A stretch of 64,000 bases of DNA from JAFGDI01 sp963662515. Lineage in GTDB: Bacteria; Planctomycetota; Phycisphaerae; Sedimentisphaerales; SM23-30. This document shows, piece after piece, positions 55,468 to 63,803 of this stretch. Below the pieces are notes generated by a model that worked only from the letters and a program-made list of their open reading frames with translations, did no database searches and had not been told where the DNA came from. The position numbers were made by a program, and so were the translations under genes. The DNA is taken from positions 3,658,001 to 3,722,000 of the forward strand of contig OY759675.1 in NCBI GenBank assembly GCA_963662515.1. Reading direction: 5' to 3'. Numbering within the stretch: the first letter of the stretch is position 1; each line of letters starts with the position of its first letter.

Positions 55468-57045
55468 GGTGGTAATACTGCGGGGAATAATGTCAATATG
55501 AGCATCAAGCGGGTAGCTATCACCTGGCGATAGGTCATTAACACCTGCTATATTACCTGCTGTAATATAGCTCTGCCAGCTTCGTTCGCCGGTCAAGGCC
55601 CGATCCATAACAAGTTCCGGCTTTATAGTTTGCTGATTTTGACTGAAATTGACAACTACCAGAACTATCTCAGAACTATCTTCTCTACAATAGCCTGAAA
55701 CCATCAGCTCCTTGAGGTTTTCCTGTGTTGTTTTATTATCCGAGCGAGTTAGTTCGAGTCGCTTCATGCCGGGCCGAATAAACCGGCTATAGTTACCCAT
55801 CGCCCATAGCATTTTCGAGTGTAAGAAATTGCCGTCAGTATCGTTCTTATCGCAGTAGATCAGCCCATCTTTATAGTCATAGGGCGAGATCGCCAGCCAC
55901 CAGCTCCAGCTTACAGCATTGGCAATAGTCAGATCGCAGTGAATGACTCGCGCCACCCATAGGGCAGGCGATATGCCGAGGTCACGACCTGGCCCTTTCA
56001 TGCCGGGCTGCTCACCGATAATGCTGTATTCACTCTGGGCATATCGCACATTATATTTATCCAGTTCCTGACGCAGAGCCTGCCGGTCTGTTACCAATCT
56101 TGCAGGTCCATCAGACCAGTAGCTATGCCCACATACTATACCCCTGACAGTATCACCCATATATTCCGGCGAATCAGGAGCATAAAACCTGCTGACCTGC
56201 TGACCCTTGACCACCTTGGTGTAGAGATAGCCTATGTCACCAGCTTCAGTTATATCGATATCAGTACCCAGCTTGCGGCGAACAAGTTCCGCTGCGAGCA
56301 AGTCAACAACCGGCTTGATGTCCTCGTTACCATAGCGACACCCTTCCTGCTGGGCAAAGCCTTTACGATGTGGATTTTCATCCCAGTCCCATTGCGGCTC
56401 ATTTATCGGAGAGATCGACTTAAACTCTATCTGTTGATCGTCACGAAAATAATCCAACACATCTGCCAGATAGCTGACAAACGCTTCTCTTTTATTTGGA
56501 TCAAGATTAGTTGAACCCACAGATGGGTCACAGAACGCCTTACCATTTTTAGTCATAGTATAAGGCGGACTATTGACAAAGGCGACCAGATGGCCTACCC
56601 CAAGACTCTTTGCCGCCTGTAATAATTTAACCTGTCCACCACAGCGAGTCCAATCATAGCTACCCGCCCTATCACCTTCCTGAACAAGAAAACAATCTGC
56701 CGCCCGCCAGTGATCAAAGATATTATGCTGATAACGGCTGCCTGCCCCCAGATTGAAACGCCAGATAGACAGACCAATACCAACTGGAGAACCATCAGCT
56801 TTAGTTTTGGTACTAAAGAGCAGATCAGCCATAGCAGCCATCTTATCCGCCGGCCAGTTACCTACATATTGGCCAGACCAGCAATCAGAAGCTCCAAAGC
56901 CCTCGATAGTCTGGACAGTCCGGGACGGGTCAATTGTAATTACCAGCGGCCCGGCATCATCCTGCCCTGACGAAGACGAAATGCCAGCAACCAGTATAAA
57001 ACCGGCAAGAACTATTTTTGTCAGAAATTTTGACATATACTGCAT
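55423..57045 (-). CDS. GH30 glycoside hydrolase, endo-beta-1,6-galactanase-like
   Basis: About 540 residues with a signal peptide (IVLAGFILVAGISSSSG). The (beta/alpha)8 domain begins TIEGFGASDCWSGQYVG; the acid/base Glu is in SPINEPQWDWDENP and the nucleophile Glu in YAQSEYSIIGE. A C-terminal beta domain covers about 440-540. The opening resembles GH30 subfamily 5 beta-1,6-galactanases, but xylanase or glucosylceramidase activity is not excluded. The frame opens at 57096; the ATG at 57045 has GGAGG 7 nt upstream and gives a normal signal peptide. It lies in the same strand block as GH27. Confidence 0.88.
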   Translation of the reverse strand: MQYMSKFLTKIVLAGFILVAGISSSSGQDDAGPLVITIDPSRTVQTIEGFGASDCWSGQYVGNWPADKMAAMADLLFSTKTKADGSPVGIGLSIWRFNLGAGSRYQHNIFDHWRAADCFLVQEGDRAGSYDWTRCGGQVKLLQAAKSLGVGHLVAFVNSPPYTMTKNGKAFCDPSVGSTNLDPNKREAFVSYLADVLDYFRDDQQIEFKSISPINEPQWDWDENPHRKGFAQQEGCRYGNEDIKPVVDLLAAELVRRKLGTDIDITEAGDIGYLYTKVVKGQQVSRFYAPDSPEYMGDTVRGIVCGHSYWSDGPARLVTDRQALRQELDKYNVRYAQSEYSIIGEQPGMKGPGRDLGISPALWVARVIHCDLTIANAVSWSWWLAISPYDYKDGLIYCDKNDTDGNFLHSKMLWAMGNYSRFIRPGMKRLELTRSDNKTTQENLKELMVSGYCREDSSEIVLVVVNFSQNQQTIKPELVMDRALTGERSWQSYITAGNIAGVNDLSPGDSYPLDAHIDIIPRSITTLVLTPDGRDRPRRQ

Positions 57046-57150
57046 AATATGTGCCTCCATAAAGACAAGCATATAGCAAAAAGAAAAAGGAAGCAAGATA
57101 TTACTCGTGCTCCCTTTTTCTGGATCATTCAGTGGAGATACATAATCTAA

Positions 57151-57197
57151 TTGTCCGCAATGCCATAAGGCACAACGGCTTTGTCCGCGATTGCCAT
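57151..57197. repeat. Short direct repeat downstream of GH27
   Basis: TTGTCCGCAATGCCAT (57151-57166) and TTGTCCGCGATTGCCAT (57181-57197) are near-identical and 30 bp apart, in the 165-bp gap between the GH27 stop and the GH30 start. The role is unknown; they could be regulator half-sites for GH30. Confidence 0.5.
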
Positions 57198-57210
57198 TCT
57201 CTGGTTTAAC

Positions 57211-59163
57211 TTATTTGCGGGTTACCTTTACCAGAACAACGCCGTGACGAGGTACCTGGGTTTTGAAACTGCCCTTGAAATTACCCAGATCCTGCTGACG
57301 CCAGAGGTCGCGAACCTCGTACTTGCCCTTCTTGATACCAAGAGCGGCAAAATCAGCCTCCATTTCACTGGCAATATAGCCCCGATTGAAAAGGCCAACC
57401 GCATAAGAGCCATCAGCCAGCGGCTTAACCCAAACTTCACCTTCCTCGGTCTGTATCTTGCGACTGGCCTGTACACCCAGCGGATCCTGATTAACGGCGA
57501 TAACCTCATCATTAGTAAGCAGGTTCAGGGTGAAATCATCTAACTGGCTCAGATCGCAACCAATCAGCAGCGGCGAAGCCAGAAGCGACCACAAACTGAT
57601 ATGGGTATATTGCTCATTCGGTGTCAATCTGGTATCGTGCAGATTCGGCCCCCAGCCTACTTTACCAACTACCAGCATATCAGGGTCATTCCAGTTGCCC
57701 GGTTTGGCAAAAGGTGTGCACTTAGCCTGATCGAAGCCAATACCTGCCATACTGCCCCAGGTGTCAACAATATCACCAGTAGTACGCCAGCAATTGCCGC
57801 CAACCTCTCCGCCCCACTGCCAGACCTCGCCCATGCCATATTGGCAAAGCGAATAGACAATATCACGCGGCTGTTGGGCCAGATAATGAGCCATATGAAT
57901 ATATGGCAGCTTGAGAGCTACCAGGTCCGGATTAGGCACAATACTGCCATAACCACACCAATCATACTTGAGATAGTCAAAGCCCCAGGCGGCAAATATC
58001 TCGGCATCCTGCTTTTCATATTTATAACTGCCTTCAAAACCAGCACAGGTACTAGGACCAGGAGAAATATAAATACCGGCCTTCAGACCCAAACCATGAA
58101 TATAGTCAGTCAGAACACGCATATCAGGGAAATGCTTATTAGTAAGTATGTAACCCTGCTCATCACGCCGGGTACCACCTAGTATTTCATCATCGGTATT
58201 GAGCTTCTTCATCCAGCAATCATCAATATTGATATACTGCCAGCCATGATTAATAAGCCCGCTCTTGACCAGCCACTGGGCACTGTCGCGAATCTTGGCC
58301 TCATCAATAGCGCAACCCCAGCAGTTCCAGCTGTTCCAGCCCATCGGCGGGGTAAGGGCTATTTTATCGCCAACTTCCAGAGTAAGCTCTTTTGTGGCTT
58401 TACCTAGTTTGTTTTTGGCAATAAGCGTAACCTTATAGCTGCCCCGAACGGCCTGACCGGTGATCTGACCTGTCTTTTCATCTATAGTCACACCTTTGGG
58501 CAGACCTTTAGCTGCAAATTCCATTGGCCGTTCGCCAGTGGCTGCAATAGTATATAACACCGGGCTGCCTGGCCGAACACCAAAGATCGAGGCACTATTA
58601 ATACGAGGCTCTGACGGGGCGGGCGGGGTAAGTATATATTTCTCTTCTACCGGCTGGGGAACAGTTATCGGGGCGGCTCCTTCATATTCAAACTTTGCCT
58701 GAGCCCAGTTGGCATGATCATATTCTATGCCATTATCGCCGGCAGTAGTAAGCAGCAAAAGCTCGCGCACACCACTAAGATCTACAGCTACCTGAGCAGC
58801 CGGCTGACCACCTTTGAGCAGCTCACTACTATAAATCTTTTTATTGTCGGCATAAATAACAAAACGAACTGAACCACGCCGACCTGTTTCCGAATCTACA
58901 CCAACTTTTGCCGTAAAACCCTTTACCTTGCCATCAAGCTGCAAAAGAATCGCACTATCAGAATGAGTGCCCAACCCTTTATCATATTGTTCCCCACCTA
59001 TGGTGAGTTTATTACCATCTACACTGACATTTATGCCCGGCTGCCCCCAGCCCTGCTGACAATTTGCCATGTCCAGTTCAGAAAGATACACCTCCCCGGC
59101 ATTAAGGAACGAACTGCAAAGCAGTGATAAAGAGGATACTAATAGAAATCTTTTTAATGTCAT
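57211..59163 (-). CDS. GH27 alpha-galactosidase with N-terminal NPCBM domain
   Basis: 650 residues with a signal peptide (FLLVSSLSLLCSSFLNAG). Domains: NPCBM (about 22-165: VDGNKLTIGGEQYDKGLGTH), an Ig-like linker (about 190-265: KGVTIDEKTGQITGQAV), then GH27 (about 268-650: LTPPMGWNSWNCWG, NIDDCW, YLKYDWCGYG with the nucleophile Asp, RTTGDIVDTWG with the acid/base Asp, WNDPDMLVVG). The Asp pair in NIDDCW favours alpha-galactosidase over the beta-L-arabinopyranosidase branch. AGGAG lies 5 nt before the ATG. It probably removes terminal galactose from plant-type glycans. Confidence 0.94.
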   Translation of the reverse strand: MTLKRFLLVSSLSLLCSSFLNAGEVYLSELDMANCQQGWGQPGINVSVDGNKLTIGGEQYDKGLGTHSDSAILLQLDGKVKGFTAKVGVDSETGRRGSVRFVIYADNKKIYSSELLKGGQPAAQVAVDLSGVRELLLLTTAGDNGIEYDHANWAQAKFEYEGAAPITVPQPVEEKYILTPPAPSEPRINSASIFGVRPGSPVLYTIAATGERPMEFAAKGLPKGVTIDEKTGQITGQAVRGSYKVTLIAKNKLGKATKELTLEVGDKIALTPPMGWNSWNCWGCAIDEAKIRDSAQWLVKSGLINHGWQYINIDDCWMKKLNTDDEILGGTRRDEQGYILTNKHFPDMRVLTDYIHGLGLKAGIYISPGPSTCAGFEGSYKYEKQDAEIFAAWGFDYLKYDWCGYGSIVPNPDLVALKLPYIHMAHYLAQQPRDIVYSLCQYGMGEVWQWGGEVGGNCWRTTGDIVDTWGSMAGIGFDQAKCTPFAKPGNWNDPDMLVVGKVGWGPNLHDTRLTPNEQYTHISLWSLLASPLLIGCDLSQLDDFTLNLLTNDEVIAVNQDPLGVQASRKIQTEEGEVWVKPLADGSYAVGLFNRGYIASEMEADFAALGIKKGKYEVRDLWRQQDLGNFKGSFKTQVPRHGVVLVKVTRK

Positions 59164-59381
59164 GTTAACTCCTGTTAAAATAGGTAAGGCACTGCGAGCT
59201 CATATAATAGCAGTATAATAATACTATATATGGTGCAAATTGATTAATTAGACATCTTTTTTATGAAAATTTCAGAACGATCGAATATATTATGATAAAA
59301 ATCAATCACCAGGTAAACACTAAAAATAACATTGCACTTAAATAACATCAAACATCAACTGACACGCAAGAAAACTGTGTT

Positions 59382-60530
59382 TTACAATAGCGATTTTAGC
59401 TTATAATCACACATAGGCTCATCGCCCAGATAATCGCCACTGGCAGCAAAAGCTCGTGCCCGGCAACCGCCGCAGACATGGCGATATTCACACATGCCAC
59501 ATTTGCCATGATAATTATCCACATTGCGTATCTCGGTCAAAAAATCGCTATTTTGCCATATAGAAACAAAGTCTGGTGACTCAGGATTTATCTGTCCGGC
59601 GGAAATATCAAGAAAACCGCAGATCTGCACACTGCCGGTATGACTGATAAAGGCAAAGCTCTTTCCTCCCATACAACCTGAGCCATTTACACGATGACCA
59701 CCATGACCAATACGCTCACAATGACCAGCAGCCAAACCATCACTAGCTCTACTAACCGCATCACACTGCCGGATTATTCGCTGATATTGCGGCCCGCAAG
59801 TAACCCGTATGGGAAAACCGGGGACAGTCACCTGTTTTTCTGTGTCTGAATTAAAGGTGTCTGACACCTTTAATTCATGTTCGGCCAGCCACTGCAATGT
59901 ATGTTCATACTGTTCTGGCGTTAGCTCATGACCGGCCAGCTCTGAACCGCGACCGGTTGTAACCAGTAAGAAAGGATTAAATGTTACAGCCCCCATACTG
60001 GTTGCCAGTTTCATTATACCTGGCAACTGCTCAAGATTATCGCGAGTCACCGTCGTATTTATCTGGAACGACAGACCGCCGGACCGAGCCGCTGCGGCCG
60101 CTCTCATAACCGAATCAAATGCACCGGGAGTATTACGAAACTCATCATGACTGGCGGCACTGTCACCATCAAGTGAAAGAGAAATACATTCGATACCGGC
60201 AGCAACCATCTTTGCCACCGACTCAGCATCTACCAATTGACCGCAAGGTGCCATTACCATACGCATACCCAGATCATGGCCATAACGGGCTATCTCATAG
60301 ATATCTGGCCGTAACATAGGCTCGCCGCCGGTAAGTATGATTATCGGCTTGCACAACTGAGCTATGTTGTCCAGCAAAGCCTTACATTCACCGGTAGAAA
60401 ACTCACCGGCATAAGCCTGGTCCAACGCCCCCGCCCGACAATGCCGACATTTCAAATGACAGCGACGAGTAACCTCCCACGCAATCAGCCGAGGAACATA
60501 TTTAGTTATATCTACATGATTATTTTTCAC
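59382..60530 (-). CDS. Radical SAM/SPASM protein (AhbD-like) carrying an in-frame REP insertion
   Basis: 382 residues. The radical SAM cluster motif is C24-HLK-C28-RH-C31 after LIAWEVTRRC; GGEPMLRPDI follows; the C-terminal SPASM domain has CGFLDISAG, then CGMCEYRHVCGGCRAR. The opening and SPASM order resemble AhbD-type heme synthase and related maturases, but no ahb genes are near, so the substrate is open. Residues about 219-238 (ELKVSDTFNSDTEKQVTVPG) are encoded by a REP palindrome plus a flanking REP-like segment, an insertion not expected in the family. It starts with GTG without a clear ribosome site, 4 bp after the preceding stop. Confidence 0.85.
   Translation of the reverse strand: MKNNHVDITKYVPRLIAWEVTRRCHLKCRHCRAGALDQAYAGEFSTGECKALLDNIAQLCKPIIILTGGEPMLRPDIYEIARYGHDLGMRMVMAPCGQLVDAESVAKMVAAGIECISLSLDGDSAASHDEFRNTPGAFDSVMRAAAAARSGGLSFQINTTVTRDNLEQLPGIMKLATSMGAVTFNPFLLVTTGRGSELAGHELTPEQYEHTLQWLAEHELKVSDTFNSDTEKQVTVPGFPIRVTCGPQYQRIIRQCDAVSRASDGLAAGHCERIGHGGHRVNGSGCMGGKSFAFISHTGSVQICGFLDISAGQINPESPDFVSIWQNSDFLTEIRNVDNYHGKCGMCEYRHVCGGCRARAFAASGDYLGDEPMCDYKLKSLL
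59848..59876. repeat. REP-like palindrome, copy 1 (inside the radical SAM gene)
   Basis: A perfect 29-bp palindrome with a single central base (arms GAATTAAAGGTGTC), in frame within the coding sequence. Flanked on the left by GGGGACAGTCACCTG, itself typical of REP-associated sequences. Confidence 0.85.
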
Positions 60531-60534
60531 AAAT

Positions 60535-61425
60535 CTATTTAAAAGTGTCTGACACCCTTAAATCCCCCTTTGTTTTAACGCTAGATTTTCTTTTATTGAG
60601 AAACCCAAGCAGGAAATAACCGAACACTGCACCAAACAACAAATCCGTAATAACTATATCAATATCGCCATATGGTAAATAGTTGACCATGCATAAATCT
60701 GTATTTCTTAGGAAAAATGCGGCAAAAATCCCCCAAAGAACACCAAACATTTTTGAAAAACGAGCACCAAATATAAAGTACCAAATAATTAACACTAAAA
60801 ACCAGAAGCCTATAAGAACTAATGCCTTATAAAATGAATCTGATTTCACATTTGTATCATCATCAATCCATAGAGAACTATACCCCATGTATTCATCAAT
60901 CTCGTCCTCTGTCACAATAATTGGAATATCCACCATTCCACTTATATTGATATCTGATATTTTTTCAATATCATAGATTTCATTATTGATTATCTTGGCG
61001 ATGTACCCATCAATATTATTTGATGTTAAATGCTCAAGCTTTTTAGCCCCATCCTTTGTAAGGCATAATCTTACTAATGAACCCTCATCTGTCTTAATCT
61101 CTTGAGTTTTTGAGAATAAGATATCCTTTTTAGTTATGTCGTAATCATTGTTTACCTCAACTAAGACCTGCAACACCCCGTCTCTGTTACGGGATACCAC
61201 ATGCGACAAAACATTAATTCTATCCTCCATGTGTGGATTTACACTAACCCAACAACCAGACATACTGCCATTTTTTAATATCACATCTTTTGCATATAAA
61301 ATACTATTACTAACTGGTTCATCAGTTATTTTTTTTACAACATATAACCTATAATCAACTGTTATTGCCTGTAAATTATGAACCATAAGGCTTAATACAA
61401 TACATTGCCAAATATACTTAATCAT
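60535..61425 (-). CDS. Membrane protein with SecDF-P1-head-like domain
   Basis: About 296 residues. A signal peptide (CIVLSLMVHNLQA) is followed by an exported region whose segment LVRLCLTKDGAKKLEHLTSN and IDGYIAKIINNEI match the head subdomain of SecDF P1, but without the SecD translocon core. Three or four membrane helices follow (VLIGFWFLVLIIWYFIF and others). The last residues, LRVSDTFK, are encoded by REP copy 2. The gene is distinctly more AT-rich than its neighbours, suggesting later acquisition. The frame opens at GTG 61446, which overlaps the repeat-flanking sequence; the ATG at 61425 is preferred. Function unknown. Confidence 0.6.
   Translation of the reverse strand: MIKYIWQCIVLSLMVHNLQAITVDYRLYVVKKITDEPVSNSILYAKDVILKNGSMSGCWVSVNPHMEDRINVLSHVVSRNRDGVLQVLVEVNNDYDITKKDILFSKTQEIKTDEGSLVRLCLTKDGAKKLEHLTSNNIDGYIAKIINNEIYDIEKISDINISGMVDIPIIVTEDEIDEYMGYSSLWIDDDTNVKSDSFYKALVLIGFWFLVLIIWYFIFGARFSKMFGVLWGIFAAFFLRNTDLCMVNYLPYGDIDIVITDLLFGAVFGYFLLGFLNKRKSSVKTKGDLRVSDTFK
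60538..60562. repeat. REP-like palindrome, copy 2 (3' end of the SecDF-P1-like gene)
   Basis: An imperfect copy of the same palindrome (core GTGTCTGACACCC, arms TTTAAA). It encodes the C-terminal residues of the membrane protein and lies just before the start of the radical SAM gene. Confidence 0.75.
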
Positions 61426-61448
61426 AATATTTAATAACAGGGACACCT

Positions 61449-61475
61449 AATTAAAGGTGTCAGACACCTTTAATT
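61449..61475. repeat. REP-like palindrome, copy 3 (intergenic)
   Basis: A perfect 27-bp palindrome (arms AATTAAAGGTGTC, single central base) between the esterase stop and the membrane protein start. Preceded by AACAGGGACACCT. Confidence 0.85.
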
Positions 61476-61505
61476 CTCCCCCAGTTCCCTTAACGATCAT
61501 CTGTT

Positions 61506-62276
61506 TTAATTTTTCTTCGCTCTTACATTACTCAGCAGCCACTGATATAATTCCGGGTTGGCATAGGTAACAGTCCAGCTATCATGGTTCAGATCAGGGT
61601 AACGGGTAAAACGCGGATTGCCACCGGCCGCTTTAATAGCGTTAACCATCTCTTCTGACCGGCTGATTGAAACGACATTATCCTTCTCGCCATGAAATAC
61701 CCAGATTGGCATATTTTTTAGTGCCGGAGCCATAAATGTCATACCACCGCCACAGATCGGGGCGATAGCTGCAAACCGTTCAGGGTAAGCACAAGCCAGA
61801 GCCCAGGTGCCAAAACCGCCCATACTCAGACCGGTCAGATACACCCTGTCCTCATCAACGCTCCATCTATTTGAAGCGTCGTCCAATAATGCAACTAAGG
61901 GCACACACATATCCGGCCAGAACTTGCTCGGGGGGCACTGTGGGGCAATTATAATAAAATCGAACTTTTGGCCGCGAGATGCCAAGGCCGGCAGACCGTG
62001 CTTCTCTACCTTCTGCACATCACTACCACGCTCTCCCACACCATGCAAAAACATTACCAGCGGCCATTTCTTATTGGGGTCCTTGCCATAATCATCAGGC
62101 AAATAAACTATATAGTCGAGATCTGTGGTAAAGGTCACCGGCTCGGTTATGACATGCCTGCCCGGCGTATTTAATGACACGGCACCCTGAGTATTATTTT
62201 TACCAGATGGTAATTCACTACTCGTACAACCACAAATAAATGAAAAAATCAACAAGAGAGACATAAGTCGCAACAT
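61506..62276 (-). CDS. Lipoprotein alpha/beta hydrolase (esterase/depolymerase type)
   Basis: 256 residues. A lipoprotein signal (LLLIFSFICGC, lipobox ICGC) is followed by an alpha/beta hydrolase: the oxyanion region MFLHGVGERGSD, the nucleophile elbow GLSMGGFGTWA, and the catalytic His in DLNHDSW. The pattern KKWPLVMFLHGVGE is that of carbohydrate esterase- or PHB depolymerase-like lipoproteins common near polysaccharide loci (acetyl or feruloyl esterases). GGAG lies 8 nt before the ATG. Neighbours are REP copies on both sides. Confidence 0.85.
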   Translation of the reverse strand: MLRLMSLLLIFSFICGCTSSELPSGKNNTQGAVSLNTPGRHVITEPVTFTTDLDYIVYLPDDYGKDPNKKWPLVMFLHGVGERGSDVQKVEKHGLPALASRGQKFDFIIIAPQCPPSKFWPDMCVPLVALLDDASNRWSVDEDRVYLTGLSMGGFGTWALACAYPERFAAIAPICGGGMTFMAPALKNMPIWVFHGEKDNVVSISRSEEMVNAIKAAGGNPRFTRYPDLNHDSWTVTYANPELYQWLLSNVRAKKN

Positions 62277-62328
62277 AACCTTTACTCCTGTATTAAAGTG
62301 ATAAACCTATACAAAAAATTTATATAAA

Positions 62329-62355
62329 AATTAAAGGGGTCCGTCCCCTTTAATT
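62329..62355. repeat. REP-like palindrome, copy 4 (variant, downstream of hisH)
   Basis: Arms AATTAAAGGGG and CCCCTTTAATT (11 bp) around TCCGT; 27 bp long. A variant core (GGGGTCC/GTCCCC) with the same outer arms as copies 1 and 3. It directly follows the hisH stop codon. Confidence 0.8.
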
Positions 62356-62358
62356 CGA

Positions 62359-62991
62359 TTACAGCCCGGCAAAATTCTCTAATATCTTCAGACCTACCGC
62401 CTGCGACTTCTCCGGGTGAAACTGAGTCGCAAAAACATTGTCCCGCCGTATGCTGGAAGCAAAATTAATGCCATGGTCAGTAGTAGTCGCCACCACAGAA
62501 TCATCTGAAGGCACAACAAAATAAGAATGGACAAAATAAACATAACACTCATCAGGCAGGCCATTATACAGTGGATTGCCAGGCTTAATGAACAGGCGGT
62601 TCCAGCCCATATGCGGTATCTTAAGCTCATTGGCATCTGGGCGACCGCTGAAATCAAATTTCACTACCTCACCCGGGATCACTCCGAGCCCTTCCCAGCT
62701 GCCATCTTCATAACCAACATCAAAAAGCATCTGCAATCCAAGACATATCCCTAAAAATGGACGACCTGAATCGATATACTCCCGGATCGGATCAACCAGC
62801 TCATGCTTCTTGAGCGTATCTATCGCATCACGAAAAGCACCTACGCCAGGCAATACCAATTTCTCTGCCACACGAATATCATCTGCAGTGGTTATTATTC
62901 GGGCATCTGCACCGACTTTCTGAAAGGCTTTCTGCACACTGTGCAGATTACCCATTCCATAATCAATTATCGCTATCTTTTCCATATTCAT
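62359..62991 (-). CDS. hisH: Imidazole glycerol phosphate synthase subunit HisH
   Basis: A 210-residue class I glutamine amidotransferase that supplies ammonia to HisF in histidine and purine-precursor synthesis. The catalytic triad is visible: Cys in GICLGLQMLFD, and His and Glu in TQFHPEKSQ; IDYGMGNLHSVQKAF begins the protein and LPGVGAFRDA follows. Two ATGs (codons 1 and 3) are possible; no ribosome site decides. No hisF or other his gene is in the window. Confidence 0.96.
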   Translation of the reverse strand: MNMEKIAIIDYGMGNLHSVQKAFQKVGADARIITTADDIRVAEKLVLPGVGAFRDAIDTLKKHELVDPIREYIDSGRPFLGICLGLQMLFDVGYEDGSWEGLGVIPGEVVKFDFSGRPDANELKIPHMGWNRLFIKPGNPLYNGLPDECYVYFVHSYFVVPSDDSVVATTTDHGINFASSIRRDNVFATQFHPEKSQAVGLKILENFAGL

Positions 62992-63033
62992 TTCTTTATT
63001 ATCAATTTATACTCTAATATTAGTTAATCTCAA

Positions 63034-63065
63034 GTCAAAAAAAAAGTCCGCCGTAGCGGACTTGA
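63034..63065 (-). terminator. Intrinsic terminator of the OmpA-like gene
   Basis: On the minus strand AAGTCCGC (63056-63063) and GCGGACTT (63044-63051) form an 8-bp stem with a CGTA-type tetraloop, followed by a T run from the A run at 63037-63045. It lies about 20 bp after the stop codon. Confidence 0.85.
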
Positions 63066-63083
63066 ATAATTGCTTAAATCACC

Positions 63084-63698
63084 TTAGCGGGTGTAAACAA
63101 CGATCTCGACCCTGCGGCTATCGGCTTTTGAACCTGCCGGATGGAACTCGCCACGACCTGCGGCAACCAGATTACGGGCTGACACACCAGACGATACCAG
63201 ATGACGGGTAACTGAAAGAGCTCTTTCTGCTGACAGTTCCCAGTTGTCCTGCCACTTGCTCTTCTTGATCGGGTCGGTATCAGTATGACCAATAACCCAT
63301 ACTTCTTTACCCGGGTAATCGCGATTGATTATCGATGCTATACGCTGAAGTCTGCTCTTGGCCTCTGCCTTAAGATCCACTCTGCCAGAATTGAACAACA
63401 CATTGCTCTCAAGGGTCACTGTTATTGTACCCTTGGCACTGTCATAAGTACCCATAGTCTCCAGCTCAGATTTGGCTTCTGGCTTGGCTGGCTGATTAAC
63501 GGCACTAAGCTGACGAGACAGTTCAGCGGAATTATCTTCACAATCTGAAAGGGCCTGACTGGTACGATCCAGCAGAGCCTGGAGATTTTCCAGCTCAGCG
63601 TTACAGTTATTATATTTCTTCTGCCAGTCTGTACAACCTGTAGTAAGAATAATTGTCGATACAAATACCAAAGTCAGTACCAGTTTAGTTGCTTTCAT
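63084..63698 (-). CDS. OmpA-family (Pal-like) lipoprotein
   Basis: 204 residues. A lipoprotein signal (TLVFVSTIILTTGC, lipobox TTGC) is followed by a short coiled coil (NNCNAELENLQALLDRTSQAL) and an OmpA C-terminal domain: VLFNSGRVDLKAEAKSRL, the peptidoglycan-binding Asp in GHTDTDP, and Arg in SRRVEIVVY. It should tie the outer membrane to peptidoglycan. The frame opens at 63746, but the ATG at 63698 has GGAG 6 nt upstream and starts the lipoprotein signal. It lies between hisH and a LapA-like gene. Confidence 0.9.
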   Translation of the reverse strand: MKATKLVLTLVFVSTIILTTGCTDWQKKYNNCNAELENLQALLDRTSQALSDCEDNSAELSRQLSAVNQPAKPEAKSELETMGTYDSAKGTITVTLESNVLFNSGRVDLKAEAKSRLQRIASIINRDYPGKEVWVIGHTDTDPIKKSKWQDNWELSAERALSVTRHLVSSGVSARNLVAAGRGEFHPAGSKADSRRVEIVVYTR

Positions 63699-63803
63699 AA
63701 TTAACTCCTTGCGATTTCTTAGTCTTTTTTCCAATATCAAGACCATTTCAGCCGGCTCTGGCTGATTTATGTCATATATCTCAATAATTCACTTCTTATT
63801 GAG

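Noticed and set aside
55243..55533. A plus-strand ORF with a 26-residue internal repeat
   Set aside because: It arises from the 78-bp tandem duplication read on the other strand of the GH30 3' end. It has no ribosome site or known domain.
59848..62355. Rho-independent terminators at the four palindromes
   Set aside because: They share sequence with one another, lack T tracts, and one lies inside a coding sequence. A repeat family explains them better.
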